Source: Adineta steineri (taxonomy: Eukaryota; Rotifera; Eurotatoria; Adinetida; Adinetidae). From it: 64,000 bases of DNA. The first letter of the stretch is position 1; the number at the start of each line of letters is the position of its first letter. The stretch spans positions 1-64,000 of the forward strand of contig CAJNOI010000117.1 in assembly GCA_905250115.1 (NCBI GenBank), given 5' to 3'. The notes under the pieces are model-generated. The model was given only the letters and a program-made list of their open reading frames with translations, ran no database searches and was not told the DNA's origin. This document shows positions 33,430-46,200 of this stretch, in pieces. The translations under genes were made by a program, and so were the position numbers.

Positions 33430-36320
33430 AATCTGTATTAATAATATTAGGATGAAACATGTCAGTTCAGTGATCATGAAAAGAGCTTTCATGATGGCAC
33501 TAAAGAGCTGCTTAAACATGATAAGAGTCATGAATCAAATATGATATGAATTGATGAGCCTTAATTTTTTGTGAATTACGTTACTTCAATGCTCTACAAA
33601 ACAGTGAATGATCAGTGTACAAAACGTTTTATTGGGTATCGTTCAGCTCGCAAAAAACTTTCAAATTACTAATCTGGTTACAAATGTTTGAAAGATTCGA
33701 AAATTGTACCAGATGCTCAAGAAAAGATATTGATTGAGAAAAGCGATCGATTTTTCATATTAGGAGTTTTATATAGAATACTATAGATTATGTACTTCAC
33801 ATTTCAAGCTGCTTCAAGGGCTTGAACCGATTATAAAATAACTTTGAAATCGGCAATGAATAGGTTTTAGCTTGATCAATCCAGCTAAAACCAGGACCGA
33901 ATGTAGTAGATGAATTAAATGATTATGAAGATAATAAACCATGGTATATAAAATAGACGAAGAACTAGCACCAATATGAATAAATGTTCAATAGTTATAG
34001 ATAGGTATAGGTTGGGGAATCTTTATTGTTTATAACATGGATATGTTTGATTTCTCTGATTATGATGAATACCTAAAATAATGTTCTTGAGTCTCATTTT
34101 TCAACTCATTGATATCGAAGTGATTTGTATGATTTACCATGTACTGAAGTCGACTAGATTTTATTAAGCTGACAGTGACTAATTCACGTTTAACTTCATT
34201 TGATATTTTCATATAGATAGCAGTCCAAAAATACAAAGTGAGTGTCTGGGATCACCGAATCAAAACTTGTCAGTGTATTTAGCATCTTATTTTTCTATAA
34301 CAATTTATCAACTAATATTAATACAAGGTTAACTTCAACATTGTGTTCAGAAAAATGATTAATAATCTGAATAATAGTACTGCTTGCTGAACTTTTAGTT
34401 TCAAAAATCTCATTTTGTAGACGTATTTGATCTGAATATTTTGCTCCTATTTTATAAACATGTTCCAATTCTAAGATCTAAAAATATATTTATATGGCAT
34501 ATATCACAGACTGCAACAAAAATTATATGAAAGTAACTGATTATTGAAATTGACGAACAAGGTACGTTAGGCTTATCGCAACATAGAACAAATTTATTTG
34601 ACAATCATGACGGAAGAAAAACTATATTTATTGAAAGTATAATAATGAAGATAATTTATTCTAATACCGCATCAGTATTTATGGCCGCATTTTCGTATGG
34701 TATTGATGCTTTCAAACTTTTCTCGCTTCCATCTAGTATCGATTGTGTCACTTGGCACAGCTTGTATTTATAAAACTATACATTTTTCATCAACTTTATC
34801 CATTTCGGATTGAAGTTCCTCAAAATATTTTCAGTGCAAACTTTTAAATAGGTTTGCTAATTTTTATTAATTAAACATTCTCTCTACGTTCTGATTGTAT
34901 ATCAAAAACAAATTTAATGTATCACCACAACTAACTACTTATATTAAAATCTTTTTATATGTGATCCTGTGAATGATTTTTCTTGTGAACTGTTTCTATA
35001 ATTTGAGCCAGCTCAGATATATGAGTATAATATTATCATAGTTTTATGTCACGTAGAAATTATAAAAAAAAATTCTTTTCAATCGTTTTTTAGTGCAATA
35101 AATACTGATTTCAGACCAAAATCTGCATTTTATAAATACTTTTAACTATGTTTTCATCGAGCTTCTTCAGAATAAAAAGCTATATTTCCCGAGAGAAAAG
35201 GTTAGAAAAATGACGCAGTGCGATAAAGTTTCGTTTTTCTCTATTAATTATCAGTCACATACCTATAAGAAGAGCATTGCTAACTAGAAGAAGAATGAAT
35301 GATACAAATAATCAAAACCAGATATGCATTACTGTAGATGATGTTTTTTCTGCACCAAATAATACAAATTGTTTCGGAAAAATCATAGAAGAATTGCAAG
35401 GAAAATGTAAAAGAATAAACATGAGAACCAAATAAAATTAACTCTTCTTCGAAGAAAAATCAGTAGAATATATCACAAAGGAAATAAGATATACTAGCAG
35501 AGAAAATACAAAGCAGGATTACACAAGGCCATACACAATGCAGAAAAATGAATTGAAAACTGTGGGTAACAATAATATCTTTTAGGTTCACAAATATTTC
35601 TACGAAGCAATGCAACATATTCATAATAGCTATAGCAGTTGCTTAAGTATTTACGGAAGAAGCAGAATGAGAAGAAACTGTATGAAGAGTATCAAACATT
35701 AGGTTCTCACATATGAGGTTAGAAAACGCTCACAGTCAAAAATCCCATGATTTACATTACTAAATAATAATTTTATTTTTCGTGACAGCGAACACTCTGT
35801 GAAGCAGTTTTCAAATTCTGCGTAAATTTGTCTTTGTGCAGAGCATATATTGATAGGATCTATGCATACATTTCAAAGCAAACGAAAAAATATCATCTCG
35901 ATCATTACCATTATGCAAATATTATTAATACATGAACGTCAATCTCATTGATACTGAACATTGACAACATAGTTTGCCTGATACATAACATTGTATAGTC
36001 GGAAAGAAGACATCGCAAACAACATAAGCTCCACGATTAAGATAATAAAAATCAGTATTGCTCATAAGAATTATCGAGCAATACGCTGATGCCTTTGTCG
36101 TATCACGTAAGACTGACGTCTGTTAATAAAAGATGGCACTCAACGTATGAAACAATTCCGAAATGAAATCTGAACTCTCGAGAATATTTTTAATCTATCA
36201 CATCCTACTCCAGCTTATACGGGAAAACAGAATGAACTTGAAATGTTGAAATCTGAAACGGTAACACTGCATACAAATATCACTACTCTCTTCTTCTCAC
36301 TATTTCTAGATGCCTTTCAA
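33430..36320. other. Interior of the TIR element, no gene recognised
   Basis: AT-rich with many stops in every frame. Short traces (for example around 33580-33700 and 36110-36160) look faintly protein-like but are too broken to assign. Confidence 0.4.
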
Positions 36321-36329
36321 AAGAGTATG

Positions 36330-36706
36330 ATTATCATGTTTAGATAGTTCCCGAAAAGTACCATATATCATGTCTGAATAGTCCTTAAAACGTTATGGAT
36401 GTGGTATTCAGACAGCCCTTTGAAAACGATTATCACTATGTCTGGATAGCCCTCGAAAAGCTACAGATATTATATCTAGATAGTCTTTAAAAAGTTGTGA
36501 ATACTATGCCTGGACAGCCTTGAAAACGTTGTGGATACAATATCTGGATAGCCGTTCAAAAGTTACGGATACCGTATCTTGAGAGCCCTCAAAAAGTAGT
36601 GGAGATGATGGCTGGATAGCCACTCGAAAGTTACGGAGATCGAATGTTGAGACCCTTGAAAAAGTTGTGTATACTATCTCGGGATAGTCCTCAAGAAGTT
36701 GTGGAT
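36330..36706 (+). repeat. 34-bp tandem repeat, right cluster part 1
   Basis: About eleven units with an exact 34-bp period, for example CTGGATAGCCCTCGAAAAGC recurring as CTAGATAGTC and CTGGACAGCC. The array is interrupted at 36706 by MITE A copy 2 and resumes at 37788. Confidence 0.85.
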
Positions 36707-37787
36707 GGGCACGGCCAAGCGTGACGGAATTTCATTTTTTCAACTTGTGAGACATATATCTCCTCAATAACAAGAGAAATGCTTCTGAAATTTTGGGCAT
36801 ATATGAAGGTTAACTAGCTCTACTAGCAGTAAAAATTTCATTGACTTGTGACAAGCCATAACGGAGTTATATGAAAAACATCGTTCGTTACGGAATTTCA
36901 AAAATGGACAAAATTTTGAGGAAGGCCTCAGATTTTGACATTTTTCTTCGAAACTAACCGGCTCATAAATGAACGTTCTATACATAAGTTGTTCATTTTT
37001 TCACGAGCTATTAAAATATCACGTCATTTTCTTTGTGAAACATTTCCTTTAAATAAGACGACTTGAAATACTGAGCGTTACGGAATTTCAAATGTTACCG
37101 AATTTCGCCTTTTTTTGGAATTCGAATGCAGAAGGTTCAATCGCTTAAAAATTAAATTAGTTATTGCACGAAATTGTTGATTTTTTGTTCAAAGAGAGTA
37201 AAACAATGTTTTTTAAATTCAATTCATTCAATTTTTGTTACCATAAAGAAATTCCGTAACGAAGTATTTTGAGTATAAATATACAAAAGTAGAGCCGATG
37301 ATCAATAAAAATTAGTCCATTCAATAGATCTCGAAAAGATCTATCCAGTGACGCCATTCTTATAAAATGAATTTGTATCCTAAGTGAAGGAAACACATTA
37401 TAACTATTTTTCGTTACGGAATTTCATGAAAAACTCAGACGTTTTTTGAGGAATTGATAGATCTATGCAACAATTGGATTCTTTTGGGCAGCTGATATTT
37501 TGAAAGAACATATCTTCTTCTATCTATCGATGTGAAATTTGATTCAATTCAACTTTGATATGAACACATTTTAACGGTTAGGTTATGATGTTTTAGAGAT
37601 ATCATTTTATGATAAGTTCATTGGAGAAAAGAATAGGGCTACTGTCGTTTAATAAGCATGTATTCCTTGACTAATAAAACTTTTTCTTTACACTATCGGA
37701 TGTACTCTATTCCATAGTATACTCATTTTCCTTCGATTTTGAATTCGAACCTTCCCCAACGAAGGGGACCGTTAGCTGGCCGTGCCC
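36707..37787. mobile_element. MITE family A, copy 2 (1081 bp, TIR GGGCACGGCCA, TSD GGAT)
   Basis: The 11-bp termini GGGCACGGCCA and TGGCCGTGCCC are perfect inverted repeats, flanked by GGAT on both sides (36703-36706, 37788-37791). Removing it restores the 34-bp repeat phase, so the insertion is precise and later than the array. It holds five CGTNACGGAATTTC words plus one reversed copy at about 37250, and a CCCCAACGAAGGGG hairpin near the right end. It has no transposase. Confidence 0.85.
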
Positions 37788-37960
37788 GGATACGAGGCCT
37801 AGATAGCCCTGGAAAATTTGTGGATATTATGTCTAGATAGCACTCGAGAAGTTGTCGATACTGTGTCTGGATAGCACTGAGTAAGGTGTGGGTACCATGT
37901 CTGAATAGCCTTTAAAAACTGGCGGATATCATGTTTAGATAGCTCTTGAAACGTTGTACA
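37788..37960 (+). repeat. 34-bp tandem repeat, right cluster part 2
   Basis: About five more units of the same array (ATAGCCCTGGAAAATTTGTG, ATAGCACTCGAGAAGTTGTC and similar) continuing after the MITE. Confidence 0.8.
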
Positions 37961-38462
37961 TATCATATTGTAATAAATACTTGGAAATCACTGACACTAT
38001 GTGCCTTCATTGTTGTAGAATATTCACGAAATGTTCCAGAAAATCCGAGAGTATTCAAAAAAGTTCGAAAATATTCGTTAGATATCTTAAAAGTTGCTTT
38101 CTACAACATTCTAGAGTATTGTAGATTGTTCTCAAAGGCTCGATAACAGTATAATTACGGTCTCCGCGTTTCATTTATTGACTGGGTTTATCGCAAGGTT
38201 AAGATGGTACTAGTGTTTGGCTCTATTATGGACAACAAGACAGAAATTATAGCAATGGCGATTTTTGATATGTAGATCCATTTATATGTAGCTTATCCTG
38301 ACCCAATTTTTTGTACTATTCTTCAGATGTCACTCCTTATCGAAGATATAGTCTTATAGAACTTCATCGATAATATAATAAAAAAATAAAATACCTAGTA
38401 CGAATTATTGTTCTTGGTGGCCTGGCAATGGCACTCCAGGCCAGAACCTGGATACAATACTA

Positions 38463-39169
38463 GTCGCGGCGAAGTTCAGTTCTCGATCTGAGTCCATCAA
38501 AAATTCAAATTAGTTATCATAGGTGAGAGACAGCGGGCGCGGGTGACAATGGGTGTGAAAGTGCGTGCCCTTAATCTACAAACTTTATCAGCAAAATATT
38601 TATCCAAGCTCGTAAAAATCATGCTCACAGAGCACTTGCTCCAGTGGCGCAAAGTTCTGATTCAAACGATACCTTAAGCCCAAAACAACAAAGAATCTAC
38701 ACCGGAAATTTAAAAAACTCGCACGAAGTCATAAACAGTCCCATCATGATTTCAAAGACTAATCAAACCCTTAAATTCTCACCAAACCTAACAAAGTCAA
38801 ATGCAACCTTTAAACTCTTTTCAAAATAGTTCTGTTCTCCAGACCAACACCACAGCCTCGCAAAGTCCATACAAGCATTTACAAAAGCTAAAAAACCTTG
38901 ACATCTACAATATCTGTCGCAACAATATCAAACTCAAAAGTTCCATGCAACATTTTCTACTAATTCCAAATCTCTCACAATCTGCACATACACTCATAAA
39001 TCTTTCAAAGCCTTCAGCATCTTACAAACACCCAATCAACAATCCGTTTAAAAATCCATAAATATACTTACAGTTCACGAAACACCGAACCCCATCTTTC
39101 AGCAAACTATCGAAACCGCCTAACACAACCACACGAAGTCCTCCCGAATCTATACTACTCAAACAAAGC
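38463..39169. other. C/A-rich left flank of minisatellite A
   Basis: Strongly G-poor on the plus strand from about 38640 to the array. Frames here are open mainly because of this composition and show no protein signature. A short AAATTTAAAAAA-centred word at about 38707 has a reverse-complement counterpart at about 41548 (low confidence). Confidence 0.4.
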
Positions 39170-41150
39170 GAAACCTCAATCACATGACAAATCTACGATG
39201 CAGAAAATATCACCAACTAAATAATTAAAGATATCTATGCTGCTCAAAATATCACAATCTCTATCATTGAACCAATCTATGCTGCTGAAACTATCAGCAT
39301 TTCGACCAACGAACGGATCTACGCTCCCGAAACTATATCCATCTCGATCATTGACCACAACTAAGCTGCTGAAAGTATCACCATCTCAACCATAGAACGA
39401 ATCCATGCTGCTCAAAGTACCACCAACTCAATCATTGAAACAATCTATGCAGCTAACAGTATCACCATCTCGATCATTGAACGCATCTATGCTGCTGAGA
39501 GTATCAGCATTTCGATAATTGAACAAACCTTTGCTGATGAAAATCTCACCATCTCAACCGTCTGACAGGTCTATGCTGCTGAAAGTTTCACCATCTCATT
39601 CGTTAGACAGATCTACGCTGCTAAAAATCTCACCATCTCGTTCGTTTGACAGATCTATGCTGCTGAAAATCTCACCATCTCATTCGTTTCACAGACCTAC
39701 GCTGCTGAAATTCTCACCATCTCAGTCGTTTGACAAGTCTATGCTGCTAAAGTCTCACCATCTCAATCGCTTGACAGATCTACGCTGCTGGAATTCTCAC
39801 CATCTCATTCGTTTGACAGATCTATGCTGCTAAAACTCTTACCGTCTCATTCGATTGACAGATCTACGCTGCTCAAAATCTCACCATCTCGATCGTTTGA
39901 CAGATCTATGCTGCTGAAAGTCTCACCATCTCATTCGTTTCACAGATCTATCTTGCTGAAATGATGGCCGTTTCATTCGTTAGACAGATCTACGCTGCTG
40001 AAAGTCTCACCATCTCATTCGTTTGACAGATCTACGCTGCTCAAAGTCTCACCATCTCAATCGTTTCACAGATCTATGCTGCTGAAATTCTCACCATCTC
40101 ATTCGTTTGACAGATCTATCTTGCTGAAATGATGGCCGCTTCATTCGTTAGACAGATCTACGCTGCTGAAAGTCTCACCATCTCATTCGTTTGACAGATC
40201 TATGCTGCTGAAAGTATCACCATCTCAGTCGTTTGACAGATCTATGCTGCTGAAAGTATCACCATCTCATTGGTTTGACAGATCTATGCTGCTGAAAGTA
40301 TCACCATCTCATTCGTTTGACAGATCTATCCTGCTGAAAGTATCACCATCTCAATCGTTTGACAGATCTATGCTGCTGAAACTATCACCATCTCATTCGT
40401 TTGACAGATCTATGCTGCTGAAAGTATCATCATCTCAATAAATAAACGTATCTATGCTGCTGAAAGTATCATCATCTCATTCGTTTGACAGATCTATGCT
40501 GCTGAAAGTATCATCATCTCAATAAATAAACGTATGTATCCTGCTGAAAGTATCATCATCTCATTCGTTTGACAGATCTATTCTGCTGAAAGTATCAACA
40601 TCTCAATAAATAAACGTGTCTATCCTGCTGAAAGTATAATTATCTCAATCGTTTGATAGATCTATCCTGCTGAAAGTATCATCATCTCGATGAATAAACG
40701 TATCTATGCTGCTGAAAGTATCAGCATCTCATTCGTTTGACAGATCTATCCTGCTGAAAGTATCACCATTTCAATCGTTTCACAGATCTATGCTGTTGAA
40801 AGTATCACCATCTCATTCGGTTGGCAGATCGATCCTGCTGAAAGTATCATTATCTCAATCGTTTGATAGATCTATCCTGCTGAAAGTATCATCATCTCAT
40901 TCGTTTGACAGATCTATCCTGCTGAAAGTATCACCATTTCAATCGTTTCAGAGATCTATGCTGTTGAAAGTATCACCATCTCATTCGGTTGGCAGATCTA
41001 TCCTGCTGAAAGTATCATTATCTCAATCGTTTGATAGATCTATCCTGCTGAAAGTATCATCATCTCATTCGTTTGACAGATCTATCCTGCTGAAAGTATG
41101 ACCGTCTCAATTAATAAACGGATCTATGCTGCTGAACGTATCGTCGTCTG
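39170..41150 (+). repeat. Minisatellite A: ~47 copies of a 42-bp unit with 168-bp higher-order repeats
   Basis: The unit begins CAGATCTATGCTGCTGAAAG and continues with TATCACCATCTCATTCGTTTGA. Early copies are diverged and later ones homogeneous. Two separate four-unit (168 bp) duplications are visible: 39943 versus 40111, and 40741 versus 40909. Around 40440-40700 a CAATAAATAAACG variant alternates with the standard unit. Because 42 is a multiple of three, the plus strand reads as a 14-residue repeat (SMLLKVSPSHSFDR), but frameshifts break it and the minus strand is open too, so I do not call it coding. Confidence 0.95.
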
Positions 41151-42480
41151 GAGCATTTTACAGATCTGGGCTGTTCGTAAGAGGTGCTTTCGTTATGATT
41201 TTATTGGTGTTTTCTGGTGAAAAGAAGAGGCATTTCAGTGATTTTACAGTTTTTTGCTGCTCGAGTGAATGATTATGTTAATTGTTTTGTTGAGCGGAGT
41301 CGCTTTGGAGAAGGACTATCTGAATGATTTGTAGGATTTGTGGGTTTTAAAAGAAGTATTGTATAAACGTTGGGATGGATCGATGGTTTTGGATATGTTG
41401 CAGCTTCTGGATTGTTTTGATGGAGTCCTGCTGTCGGAAGGAAAAATGGTTTTGAATGATTTAGTGAGCTATTGTGGTTGATTGTGCGTTGGGAAGAAAA
41501 AAGCTTCGGTTGAAATTTGTTGAGGTTTGTTGGATTTGATGTTTTTTTTAAATTTCGTGTGAGCTGATACGAAATGTGTTAAAGTTGAGGTAAGTTGCAT
41601 GGTTTCTTGTGTGAAGTTGTATTTTTGAGTTATTAAGAAGTTTTTTATATTTCCGTTTTATAGTTATTAATTTTTGAGGGTTTCGTTTAAAAGTGTTACG
41701 GATGTTGTATTGTAAGCAACTCTGAAGAGCGTTTGTTCAAGTAGTAGGTTATCCCGTTTGGTGTAATGAAGACAGCCTATGATGAATATCGATGAGTCAG
41801 AGGAGGGGTGGGGTTGCTTCAGTATGACGTGATATTAGAAATACTTTTACTGCTGCGCTGTGAATAATAGAATTTTTATAATATTTAGTATTATTTTGGT
41901 AATTTATATTTATTTATTGTTTTTTTGTGGATTTTTTAATTGTAAACTAGTATGTGAAAATAAACATATGTACCAAACACTTAATTGAACTTTTAACTTC
42001 GCAAAATACGTTTGTAATAAGAACAAAGATTCTAAAGATTACGTTATCGGGGGATGTCGATGGTACTGGTAATTCATTTATGGCATACTTAGTATTAGCG
42101 ACTTTTGTAGACGTCATAAATAATTCTTTTGAATAAAATTTAATGAAACTATTGGATAATATTCGGCTACTTAAGGCCAGTCTGTATTCAATACATTTTA
42201 TTAGTTGAACTCTCAGTTGAATCTAATAATCTTTCTTACTAAACTCACTGCTGATAATTACTTCTGGTGATGATTGACAGAAATTTTACAAAGAACTTGA
42301 AAACTGTTCAAACACCGTAATGTTTGTAATTGTTTTTTCGAGCTATCTTTTCTAAACACAAATACAAATGAAATTATATGTTCTAATTACGCAGCCTTTG
42401 ATTCAGATTTTACAAAACGCTTAAAATTTCATCTTGAATATTAATCCACTTGTACTGTAATAATTCGGATCAAACATCTG
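41151..42480. other. G/T-rich right flank of minisatellite A and spacer
   Basis: The plus strand is C-poor from about 41180 to 41620, the mirror of the left flank. The rest is AT-rich. No gene is supported. Confidence 0.4.
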
Positions 42481-42489
42481 CTGAATCTA

Positions 42490-43200
42490 TAGCAACAATT
42501 CATTAATATATAAACGTATTTCTCTTGCATATAAATACTGGTTTTATTTTATTTCATCTTATTTTATTTATTCAAATGTATTTGATATTAGTTGACTCAG
42601 TGTATAACGACACTTGTTGAATATATAAAGGTATTTCATTTGTTTATCAATATCAATCTTATTTTGTTTAATTTTGTTTTGTTTTATTTTGTTTTAGTTA
42701 TTCGGATGTATTTGATATTAGTTGATTGATAATACAATAACACTTCTTCATTATTTAATGGTATTTCTTTTATATATAAATACTGATTTTGTTTTATTTT
42801 TATTTCATTTTGTTTTAGTTATTCTGATTTAAGAGATATTAGTTAACTGATTATATAACAGCACGTGTTCAATATATAATGGTATTTCATTTGGATATAA
42901 ATACTGATTTTATTTTATTTTATTTTATTTTAGTTATTCAGATCAGTTTGANNNNNNNNNNTTTTATTTTATTTTATTTTATTTTATTTTAGTTATTCAG
43001 ATCAATTCAATATTAGTTGATTGTTCGTATAACAACACGTGTTCAGTATTGAATGGTATTTCATTCGGATATAAATCTTGATTTCAGTTTTATTTTATTT
43101 TTTTTTTTTTTTTTAGTTGCTCAGATTGATTTGATACCAGTTGTTTAAGACATAATGGCATTTCTGTTTTATATAGCTCCTGATTGTATTTTATTGTATT
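42490..43200 (+). repeat. ~121-130-bp tandem repeat upstream of the SAM/transposase locus
   Basis: The word GGTATTTC with a following TATAAATACTGATTTTATTTTATTTT tract recurs near 42507, 42630, 42760, 42881, 43055 and 43153. It contains a TATAAATA box-like word in each copy. A 10-N gap (42952-42961) falls inside a TTTTA run. Possible subterminal repeats or promoter region of the CACTA-like element. Confidence 0.75.
42952..42961. other. Assembly gap of 10 N
   Basis: Ten unknown bases within the ATTTT-rich part of the tandem repeat; probably a collapsed repeat. Confidence 0.99.
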
Positions 43201-43281
43201 TTGTGGTGGTGGTACGAGTTTTATCACATTTTTATCTGGTGACACTTGAGTTGTAAAATTAATAGTTTAAAGAAGATTGTA

Positions 43282-46200
43282 ATGGATCCTCGTCAGTGGA
43301 CTTGCTCTCAAGTAATTCAATGGTTATCTTCTTTCAATAAAAATAAACAAGTTCTTGATGTTTTTACTAGTAAGTGGTCTTATGTCTTCACACAATTCTT
43401 ATTTCTGCTCGCTTTGCGCCCAACGAAAGCCATACTATGAATTTGCTGAATTATTTAAGCACATACAATATGTGCATAATGGACAATTAGATTTTAAAGT
43501 TCGCTGTGAACTTGGGCCATTATGTGGAAGAATATATTCGACCTTTGCTGGTTATAAAAGCCATATTTATCGACAGCATGTGGATCTTCTTAATAAAGAT
43601 TTAAATAGAAAGGAAGTACAAATAATTGCAGATACACATGATGATGAAATCTTATTGGCAACAAATTATGCTATAAAATCAGATTTTAATATACAAATAT
43701 ACGATGGAGAAAACGAAAAAGATGAGAGTGCAGAAGAAATAGACTATGAAGATACTATATGTTGGCCGTTGCTTACAGAAACAGTAGCTCGATCGTCAGA
43801 AAAAAAATAGATCTAGAATTCTTTGAAAAGTTTGACATGGACTTTTTGCTTAGTCTTAGAGAAGGACATTGTTTGCCGCAAAATATTATCCAGACGATTA
43901 CATCTGGATTAAAATCTTTGATTGAACTAATTTATCAGTTGTTAAAAATGAAAAATCAAAAAACAACTATTAATTCAGCTATATATGATTCTATTTTATT
44001 GAGTGATGTCAATGAAGTTATCTCAAACATAACAGAAAGAATAACAGATATTACGAAAAATGAACATAGTTTTTTGAAACGATGTAAAAAATATTTTTCC
44101 TATACACCAGCTAAAGAAATAAAGTTAGAAAATCCTGATCAGATAGCATACTATATGCCAATACAGTGCAGTATTCAACAAATGTTAAAAAAACCTGATG
44201 TTTTAACTATGCTGATCAAAAATTTTAATGAAAATGTCAATCGTAATATCATGGATACAGATTTGATGTTCAGTTTTCGTCATCGATTACTTGGGAAACA
44301 ACATACAGTATTGAAAAATAAACCTGATGCATTACTACTTCAACAATATATAGACGATATCGGCTTGACCAACCCAATAGGTGCCAAAAAAGACACTCAA
44401 AAATTTACTATGATATATTTTCAATTAGAATATTTACTTGATACGATAAAAGCAGTCTTAAATTCAATAGGAGTTGTTGCCATGTGTCATTCTAATTATT
44501 TAACTAACAAGTTAAATAGAAAAATGTTTTGATCCAATAGTTGAAGATTTGAATGCTTTGCAAATTGATGGAATTTTTATTCCAACTCTTCAGACTCATT
44601 TACATTTTGCATTTACAGTAGTAACTGGTGATCATTTAGCGTCGAATGATATAGGAGGGTTCCAGAAAATTTTCAATACTGGAGAATTCTGTAGACATTG
44701 TCACATAAATTATAATCAAAAACTTGTTCCTTTGAATGAAATTACTCATCGTCGTCGAATACAAGATTAACATAATAATTTTGTTCAACAAGTGACCAGT
44801 TTGAATAATAATGTAACCTTACATGATGTTGTCGGTACACGTCCATTAGTAAATCTGATAGGTTTTCATGCTGTAAGTTCTTTACCCAATGACCCTATGC
44901 ACGATTTTAATGAGGGTATATAGAAAAAAAACTTTATTATTTTTAAAAATAAAATCTTTTGTCTCTTTAGGTGTTTGTGGTCAATTACTAATGGCTATGT
45001 TGAAAGAAGCTTCAACAAAAAGACTCCTTACATATGGTGACATTGAAAATCGATTGTTAGCGTTCGTATATGGTGATAATGATAAGCCCAACAAGCCACC
45101 AATTTTACGAAAGAAACATTTAAAAAAAGGGAAAATTGTTGGTACAGCATCACAGAAGATGCTATTTTTTAAGTTATTCCCTATCATCTTTTATGATTTG
45201 ATTGACCAATTAGAAACAAAAGAGATTTACATATGTTTACGAGAGATTGTAAGTTTAGTTTTCGCTTGTCCATTTCGTAAATCTTGGTTGTCATATTTAC
45301 ATTCATTATGTATTCGTTTTCAATGTTTAATGGTTCATCTATTACCGCATATGGTGACTCCAAAGATACACTTTGTGACTGATTATGCAAAGCAGATCGA
45401 AATGAATGGTCCAGCTATCAGACATTGGTGCATGCGTTTTGAATCGAAGCATCAGATATTCAAACGACTTGCTGTGAAGTCTAATAATTTCAAAAATATT
45501 CTATATACATTATCGAAACGCAATCAATTACATCAATGTCTTCTTTTATCTTTTTCAAACTATTATACAATTGTTAATGAAGGTTATTCAGTATCTGAAC
45601 GAGATTTATGCACATTACCAATTGATATTCGTAAATTATCAGAAAAACAAATTGGTCATTTTAATAATACGATAAAAATTATGGAATATCAACGATTGAA
45701 GTTCAACCATGTTATGTTAATTAAAGGATCTATATTTGTGGATAAGTTGATGCATGAGGAAGAGATACCCTCTTTTCTTCATCTATCATTCATATTTAAA
45801 ATTAATACCACTTGGTTATTAATAGTTGAACAACTACAAACAATCAGTTTCAATGAGTCTTTATGGTCCTATGAACTTGAACATAGACATTTATTTTTCA
45901 TCAAAGAGCCAGATGAACTTATTTGTATTTTACCAAAAGGGATTGACGTATATGAGATAGAAAAAAAATTTTATGTAAACGTTTTTTCGCGTCTTACTAA
46001 AGATAAACTATGTGCGTCATGAAAATAATACCCTGATAAAGATCATATAGCAGAAAAAATATCTCGCTGCATTATAAATGTAGCAATTAAAATGTGTTGC
46101 TCCTTTTATATTGTTGAGATGTTTGAATTGATACATTCTTTTCTTTTTTAGGCGAAGATATTGATGGTGAAACACTCTTTAATTTACCACAATCCATGAT

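Larger units (their letters stand above)
32764..38462. mobile_element. ~5.7-kb TIR element with inverted subterminal 34-bp repeats
   Basis: The left end TAGTGGCGTATCCAGG (32764) and the reverse complement of the right end, TAGTATTGTATCCAGG (ending 38462), match at 12 of 16 bases, and similarity continues about 25 bp inward (GGCC...TGG...TGCC words). Flanking octamers GTCGTGGT and GTCGCGGC agree at 6 of 8 bases, fitting an old 8-bp target duplication of a hAT-like element. Inside the ends are 34-bp tandem repeats in opposite orientation. The interior (33430-36330) shows no transposase and no intact frame. Non-autonomous or dead. Confidence 0.55.

Noticed and set aside
39519..41101. Long open frames encoding a 14-residue repeat (SMLLKVSPSHSFDR type) as a repeat protein gene
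   Set aside because: The frames follow from a 42-bp minisatellite with a period divisible by three; both strands are open, there are frameshifts, no start context, no splice sites, and the related array B has a 43-bp period that destroys the frame.
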